From an uncultured Clostridia bacterium (lineage in GTDB: Bacteria > Bacillota > Clostridia > Oscillospirales > CAG-272): a stretch of DNA of 10,837 nucleotides. Under the pieces are notes generated by a model, which saw nothing but the letters and a program-made list of their open reading frames with translations, made no database searches and had not been told where the DNA came from. A program made the position numbers and the translations under genes. Shown in pieces: positions 7,615-10,837 of the stretch. The stretch's first letter is position 1; every line of letters begins with the position of its first letter. The stretch lies in contig CAJGEA010000050.1 of the NCBI GenBank assembly GCA_904502015.1, forward strand, positions 1 to 10,837, read 5' to 3'.

Positions 7615-7731
7615 TTAGGGTTTACCGGCGGCTAATTTCACGGACAAGCAGGGTGTAAAGCGCGAGCCATCGAGCATAAGAGTACGCACTTCCCCGTCGA
7701 TGCTCTTTGGAGCGCAAATACCATGTGACAT
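7615..7731 (-). pseudogene. Relic of an RHS repeat segment
   Basis: A 38-codon open frame (ATG at 7731, TAA at 7615) contains GICAPKSIDGEVRTLMLDGS. This aligns without gaps to GIRTKKDIDGEVHTYTLDGT of the RHS fragment at 8219-8734. By hand about 42 of 63 bases agree. Outside this block the resemblance stops, so it is a decayed leftover of another RHS copy rather than a working gene. It sits between candidate immunity gene 2 and the terminator. Confidence 0.65.
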
Positions 7732-7769
7732 ATTATATATTTGCAAAATGTCTAAATAATATAAAAACA

Positions 7770-8216
7770 CTATAAAGGACAATTTTCTCCCGCCATCGTA
7801 CGAATTATTTCTTTTGTTTTTTCGTTGAGAGATAGAAAAATCGTTTTACGGGGATCGAGCACAATAAAATCACGAGCAGAAGTGTCTCCCATACACAAAA
7901 TATCGACCGAGAAAATTGTAGGTAAAAAGCCAAACTTCACTTCAATAATTCGAAATGCAGGTTTATCCTCCCAATATAACTGAAAAAATTTATTTGCAAT
8001 CCCTTTATCATCTATATAAATGCGGTGAAAAGCATTGTGAAAAAGCATTACTCCAATAACAATTTCGAACAAATAACAACCTAAAATAGCGAATAAAATC
8101 GAACCAAATTGACCTTGTGCCCCAAACGGAAGGGACATTATTGCTATCAATAGGCACAGAATCAATGGCATAATAAAAATATAACCTATTATTTGAGAAG
8201 CTGCACGTCTCTTCAT
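7770..8216 (-). CDS. Two-helix membrane protein, candidate RHS immunity protein 2
   Basis: This 148-residue protein is not recognised at family level. Two hydrophobic helices (about 9-29 and 38-59) are followed by a cytoplasmic beta-rich segment (RIYIDDKGIANKFFQLYW, 65-82, onward) that looks like a bacterial PH-type fold. Its ATG overlaps the stop of the RHS fragment by one base (TAATG), the usual toxin-tip/immunity arrangement, although here the tip that should precede it is missing. The G-rich Shine-Dalgarno (AGGGGGG) lies about 10 bases upstream of the ATG. It resembles candidate immunity protein 1 in layout (membrane helices, then a PH-like domain) but not clearly in sequence. A role as an orphan immunity protein is inferred from position only. 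Confidence 0.65.
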   Translation of the reverse strand: MKRRAASQIIGYIFIMPLILCLLIAIMSLPFGAQGQFGSILFAILGCYLFEIVIGVMLFHNAFHRIYIDDKGIANKFFQLYWEDKPAFRIIEVKFGFLPTIFSVDILCMGDTSARDFIVLDPRKTIFLSLNEKTKEIIRTMAGENCPL

Positions 8217-8241
8217 TAAGTGAATACCCCCCTAATTTTTT

Positions 8242-8257
8242 CCCATGCGTCGTAGGT
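8242..8257. repeat. 16-bp direct repeat, copy 1 (end of RHS fragment)
   Basis: The plus-strand sequence cccatgcgtcgtaggt is identical to 10341-10356. On the minus strand it encodes TYDAW plus one base and lies exactly where RHS similarity ends in this fragment. Confidence 0.9.
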
Positions 8258-8673
8258 GTAGCCGATCACCTTCACGCCGTTCTCATTATACACAGCAACA
8301 ATGTCACCTTGGAGATTCTTCTCAAAATAGAAGGTGTAGAAGGTATCTACCGCCATGGAGGAGGTGCGGTACTGCATACCAATAGGCGAACCACTTTCAT
8401 CATAGAGGTAGATCAGCAGGTTGTTTCCCCACGCTTCGCTGACGATGCGCGTGCCGTCCAAGGTATACGTATGCACTTCTCCATCGATGTCTTTTTTCGT
8501 GCGGATACCCTCGTCGTTATACTCATAGTTGATCTCGACGATCACACCACCCTCCATCGACACAAGCTGCCGCCCGTTCCACGCGAGGGTGTAACCGTTG
8601 TAGTTCAACGGGTTACCTACAGCGTCATACGTATAGGTATTCGCCCCATCAGCGGTCAGGCGGTCGCCCCAGC

Positions 8674-8708
8674 CCCCTTCTCCAACGAGTTTCCTCGCGG
8701 AGAAGGGG
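8674..8708. repeat. Palindrome at the upstream edge of the RHS fragment
   Basis: A perfect 10-bp stem (8674-8683 with 8699-8708) encloses a further 4-bp stem (8686-8689 with 8694-8697). It spans the point where RHS similarity begins. No T run follows on either strand, so it is not a typical terminator. It may be a breakpoint structure or a short palindromic element. Confidence 0.7.
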
Positions 8709-8769
8709 ATAGTTGGTGCACTCATAGCTAACAACGCTCACCTCTATAGTAAGCGTTCGCCATGCCCTT

Positions 8770-8895
8770 TCATGATGAAAATATAACAATAATTATGCGG
8801 TTATTTTCACAAGCTTCTTGATAATACATAATGCATTTGGTATCAAGACGTTGAAAATACAATTCAGCATGATTTAATATTTCTCGCCCGAACAT
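8770..8895 (-). other. Possible 41-residue ORF or decayed gene in the gap between the two RHS pieces
   Basis: The frame reads MFGREILNHAELYFQRLDTK onward to VIFSS and has a protein-like composition, but there is no ribosome binding site. Upstream in the same frame lies a well-placed AAGGAG site and ATG (near 8957) for an 8-codon peptide, followed by several stops. It may be a remnant of a third small gene. The rest of 8735-8963 shows nothing else recognisable apart from a 9-bp hairpin near 8731-8755. Confidence 0.2.
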
Positions 8896-8963
8896 CGCAT
8901 TGCCAATTTAGGGATAAGGACATTATAATTGTTACTTGTTTTGCCATTCAGCGATTAACATAA

Positions 8964-9524
8964 TCACTCCTTATATACCATTTTCAACTCGCAACGATGT
9001 TTTTTCATGTTTTTCTTTATTTGGGGCAAAGAATCCTGAAAATTAAAGACGAGGTATTCCACAACTATCTTTTTATTTTTGGAACATATTTTATATTTGT
9101 CGATCCGTCTTCTGATCTTCCCATGACATGGCTCTTTTAGAGGCCCATATACGATAATACATTGAATATCCGCGTAAGAGTATTCCTTTGTCACGCGAAA
9201 GAGGTTTCTGTAGCGTATGCAATCGTCCTGTATTTCCAATCGCCAATTGATCCCCTTGATCATCAAGTAAATGGCAGAGCCATATATGATAAAGCTCACA
9301 ATCCAGACAGGTAGCATTTCTAGGCTGAAAAATTGGGAAGGTTGCGTTCTGTAGGCCAAAACGTAGATAACACCCCAAAAGGCGACAAGTATGGCAGGCA
9401 ACACAATAATATAGGCAGGGTAATACAGTACAGAAGATTTTGCGTTTTTCCGCGGGCGAGATAATATACCAATGACGACGGGAACGACGAGTGTAGGTAA
9501 AAAATAAACTAAAAAGTTCTTCAT
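8964..9524 (-). CDS. Three-helix membrane protein, candidate RHS immunity protein 1
   Basis: This 186-residue protein has hydrophobic helices at about 4-21, 33-57 and 69-90, then a basic, beta-rich cytoplasmic domain (WRLEIQDDCIRYRNLFRV, 94-111, onward) resembling a bacterial PH-like fold. Its ATG is separated by one base from the stop of the RHS toxin-tip gene, with AGGA four bases upstream, so translation is probably coupled. In RHS and other polymorphic toxin systems the gene immediately behind the variable tip usually encodes the cognate immunity protein. A membrane location suits a hydrophobic tip that acts at the inner face of the membrane. The family name is not certain; DUF6560-type proteins are one possibility. 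Composition is AT-rich compared with 822-6600, in keeping with transfer. Confidence 0.7.
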   Translation of the reverse strand: MKNFLVYFLPTLVVPVVIGILSRPRKNAKSSVLYYPAYIIVLPAILVAFWGVIYVLAYRTQPSQFFSLEMLPVWIVSFIIYGSAIYLMIKGINWRLEIQDDCIRYRNLFRVTKEYSYADIQCIIVYGPLKEPCHGKIRRRIDKYKICSKNKKIVVEYLVFNFQDSLPQIKKNMKKHRCELKMVYKE

Positions 9525-9525
9525 A

Positions 9526-10364
9526 TCATCCTGCCATCTGTGAGCTTATAAATGTAAAAAGGTTTCCGGCCATATATCTGACTCCTCCTATTATAAATCC
9601 CAATTCATATTTTGTCGTCACCATATATTGATGATTCACAGCTCGCTTTGTACCATTTGCGATTGTTCGTTGTAAGACTCCTCTGCTGTGAATATAGTTC
9701 TCAATAACATGTCCAGTTGCCTGGGGTTTATTAGAGGAATTTGCGCCGCAACCGGATATAAAACCAGCAATACCTCCCATGATCCCATTCCAACTAGCAT
9801 CGGCAAACTTCTCCCCCCACGACTTCTCTTTGTAGAACAACGAGTCACGTAACAGACTAGAACCAAAGCCACATGCAGTGCCAAAAATTATAGATCCTAC
9901 CGTTCCAATTCCAGTAGCAGAAACAGCACCACTAATGGCTCCAACACCTCCATCATAAGCAACCATAAGCCAATTTATCTGATCCCAATCTCCATTATTT
10001 TCTATATATTGATCACCAACCGAGAAGGCTGCGCCAATTATTCCGCCAATAACAGCACCGATAATTATTGCAGATAGGACAATGCTTTCCCCTGTTGGAT
10101 CCGTGTACATCACCGGATTATTACTACAATACGCATACATATTGAAACCAATCAAATCACCGTTGGCGTTCACATGCACATCCGCATTCAAGAACCGTCC
10201 CCACTGGGGTTTATAGTAGCGGCTTTGGAGGTAGTAGAGTCCCGTTTCGGAGTCGTAGTAATAGCCACGGTAGCGGAAGGGGTTGTAGTAGGCGTAGTAA
10301 TTTGTACCGATGGTGGAGTAGTAAGTAGTGATGAAGTTACCCCATGCGTCGTAGGTACATATAC
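9526..10364 (-). CDS. N-terminally truncated RHS core domain with variable C-terminal toxin tip
   Basis: From TYDAW (10356) the frame follows RHS proteins: NPFRYRGYYYDSETGLYYLQ, SRYYKPQWGRFLNAD, NMYAYCSNNPVMYTDPTGE. That is the RHS-associated core and its conserved end, after which tips vary. The tip (about 188 residues) starts with a glycine-zipper-like hydrophobic stretch (IIIGAVIGGIIGAAFS), continues with glycine/alanine-rich segments and ends in a more polar domain (HVIENYIHSRGVLQRTIANG). I do not recognise a catalytic motif. The frame stays open to a TTG at 10605, but codons before 10356 are not RHS-like and overlap a promoter and a tRNA-like relic. No start codon with a ribosome binding site exists in frame after the promoter. 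It is probably an orphan cassette that needs recombination to be expressed as an RHS protein. Confidence 0.75.
10341..10356. repeat. 16-bp direct repeat, copy 2 (start of RHS core piece)
   Basis: The plus-strand sequence cccatgcgtcgtaggt is identical to 8242-8257. RHS similarity in the core piece begins exactly at this repeat, complementary to copy 1, where it ends. Confidence 0.9.
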
Positions 10365-10386
10365 TGCTTCTCTCCTCTACACCATA

Positions 10387-10415
10387 ATTATACCGTGTTT
10401 TCTCCACTCTGTCAA
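10387..10415 (-). promoter_or_regulatory. Consensus promoter facing the truncated RHS gene
   Basis: On the minus strand an exact TTGACA (10415-10410), a 17-base spacer and an exact TATAAT (10392-10387) are followed by a GAGGAGAG Shine-Dalgarno and an ATG at 10360. That ATG opens a 7-codon frame only, out of register with the RHS frame, so the promoter appears to have belonged to a different gene. Confidence 0.8.
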
Positions 10416-10477
10416 GAGTATCGTGCGAATCATTTGTTATGTCGCAACGTAGATATCCAAGTACAGATGGTAAAGAA

Positions 10478-10641
10478 GCGGCTTGAATCCGGGTCATCAC
10501 CCCGAAAGGTTTGAGGCAACCCACGCCAGGGATTCGAACCCCGAACTCGCGGCGGTGAGCATCGCTCGACGCCGCGAGTTCAACAAGCTGCACCGTGGAT
10601 ATCAAAAAAGAGAGGGGGCGCAGGCAGCTTGAACCCGCGTC
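10478..10641 (-). other. Cluster of tRNA-like relics and a long hairpin
   Basis: The piece 10521-10599 has tRNA size. Its ends pair over 6 of 7 acceptor positions, a proper T arm (CGGGG-TTCGAAT-CCCTG) sits in the right place, and a 12-bp perfect hairpin (10543-10554 with 10570-10581) occupies the middle. There is no CCA end and no normal D or anticodon arm. Two other blocks, 10478-10495 and 10624-10641, agree at 15 of 18 bases and each contain a TTCAAG T-loop-like motif. I read these as decayed tRNA 3' halves or attachment-site remnants. No protein gene is seen in this stretch. Confidence 0.45.
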
Positions 10642-10656
10642 TCAAGCCTAAAGATG

Positions 10657-10703
10657 CCAAAAAGAGAAGCAGACCACCGTAGGTGGTCTGCTTCTCTTTT
10701 TGG
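10657..10703 (-). terminator. Terminator of the tRNA transcript
   Basis: A perfect 22-bp stem (10657-10678 with 10682-10703) with a 3-base loop has TTTTT within the minus-strand 3' arm. Its first three bases are the CCA end of tRNA-Lys, so the hairpin begins directly at the mature 3' end. Confidence 0.9.
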
Positions 10704-10776
10704 TGCACCTTCAGGGATTCGAACCCGGGACCCACTGATTAAGAGTCAGTTGCTCTACCAACTGAGCTAAAGGTGC
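10701..10776 (-). tRNA. tRNA-Lys (anticodon CUU), CCA encoded
   Basis: The full cloverleaf can be read on the minus strand. The acceptor GCACCTT pairs with AAGGTGC, the D arm is AGCTCAGTTGGTAGAGC, the anticodon stem ACTGA/TCAGT carries loop CTCTTAA (anticodon CTT), and the T arm is CGGGTTCGAATCCC-type. Discriminator A is followed by an encoded CCA. It lies directly behind tRNA-Asn with no spacer. Confidence 0.97.
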
Positions 10777-10837
10777 TGGCTCCTCCTGTTGGACTTGAAC
10801 CAACGACACCCTGATTAACAGTCAGGTGCTCTACCGA
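10777..10837 (-). tRNA. tRNA-Asn (anticodon GUU), 5' end beyond the window
   Basis: Read on the minus strand: the end of the D arm (TCGGTAGAGC), the anticodon stem CCTGA/TCAGG with loop CTGTTAA (anticodon GTT), the T arm GTTGG-TTCAAGT-CCAAC, acceptor strand AGGAGGA, discriminator G and encoded CCA at 10779-10777. The first 15 or so bases are missing. It is co-transcribed with tRNA-Lys. Confidence 0.95.

Larger units (their letters stand above)
8219..8734 (-). pseudogene. RHS/YD-repeat fragment lacking core domain and toxin tip
   Basis: Up to 172 codons are open (TTG at 8734 or ATG at 8725, neither with a ribosome binding site). From about residue 19 it is a clear WapA/RHS-type repeat region: WGDRL, YTYDAVGNPLNYNGYTLAWNGRQL-type repeats, YEYNDEGIRTKKDIDGEV, YLYDESGSPIG, then GYTYDAW. 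RHS similarity stops abruptly at W164; the following EKIRGVFT is foreign, and the TAA at 8218 overlaps the next gene. The N-terminal thousands of residues normal for RHS shells, the core domain and the tip are absent. It is probably a displaced internal fragment. Confidence 0.8.

Noticed and set aside
7500..10450. Insertion sequence or integrase as the agent of the RHS rearrangement
   Set aside because: No transposase or recombinase frame and no terminal inverted repeats with target duplication were found; only the 16-bp direct repeat and one palindrome are seen.
10521..10599. A functional third tRNA gene
   Set aside because: The T arm and most acceptor pairs are present, but the D arm, anticodon arm and CCA are not recognisable; listed as a relic only.
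10365..10605. N-terminal extension of the RHS piece to a TTG at 10605
   Set aside because: There is no RBS, the residues are not RHS-like, and the stretch overlaps a tRNA-like relic, a long hairpin and a promoter.

Overview
The window looks like a chromosome segment from a Gram-positive, anaerobic gut-type Clostridia (Bacillota) genome. The basis is the family content (lipobox lipoprotein with discoidin domains, LysM-CAP exoprotein, GH92 enzyme, WapA-like RHS pieces), strong AGGAG-type ribosome binding sites, and TTGACA/TATAAT promoters. No genus can be named from the sequence alone. Everything except the first gene is read on the minus strand.

Positions 1-810 hold the 3' part of a plus-strand PLP-dependent threonine aldolase-like gene, closed by a 14-bp terminator hairpin. 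From 822 to 6652 (GC-rich, minus strand) there are three separate units. They are a cytoplasmic GH92-type glycosidase, a free-standing ABC/SMC-like ATPase behind a perfect consensus promoter, and an 860-residue lipoprotein. The lipoprotein is built as discoidin / BIG2-like / putative TIM barrel / discoidin and ends in a strong terminator. The GH92 enzyme and the lipoprotein fit a surface-capture plus intracellular-trimming glycan theme, although they are not one operon. A secreted LysM-CAP protein (6803-7411) follows with its own promoter.

From about 7550 to 10400 the composition turns AT-rich and the content changes to a broken RHS/polymorphic-toxin island on the minus strand. In transcription order it holds: an RHS core domain with a variable, glycine-rich hydrophobic C-terminal tip; a three-helix membrane protein one base later (candidate immunity protein 1); a gene-poor gap; an RHS repeat fragment lacking core and tip; a two-helix membrane protein overlapping its stop (candidate immunity protein 2); a 38-codon relic of another RHS repeat; and a terminator. 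The first RHS piece begins, and the second ends, at the same 16-bp sequence encoding TYDAW. Joined there they would restore one canonical RHS reading frame, so the two halves are present in permuted order.

From 10365 to the end are a consensus promoter facing the RHS piece, several tRNA-3'-like relics including one tRNA-sized fold, and two genuine tandem tRNA genes (Asn-GUU, running off the window, and Lys-CUU) with a 22-bp terminator hairpin. The island therefore sits immediately downstream of a tRNA cluster, a common landing site for mobile DNA. No transposase, integrase or CRISPR array is visible in this window.
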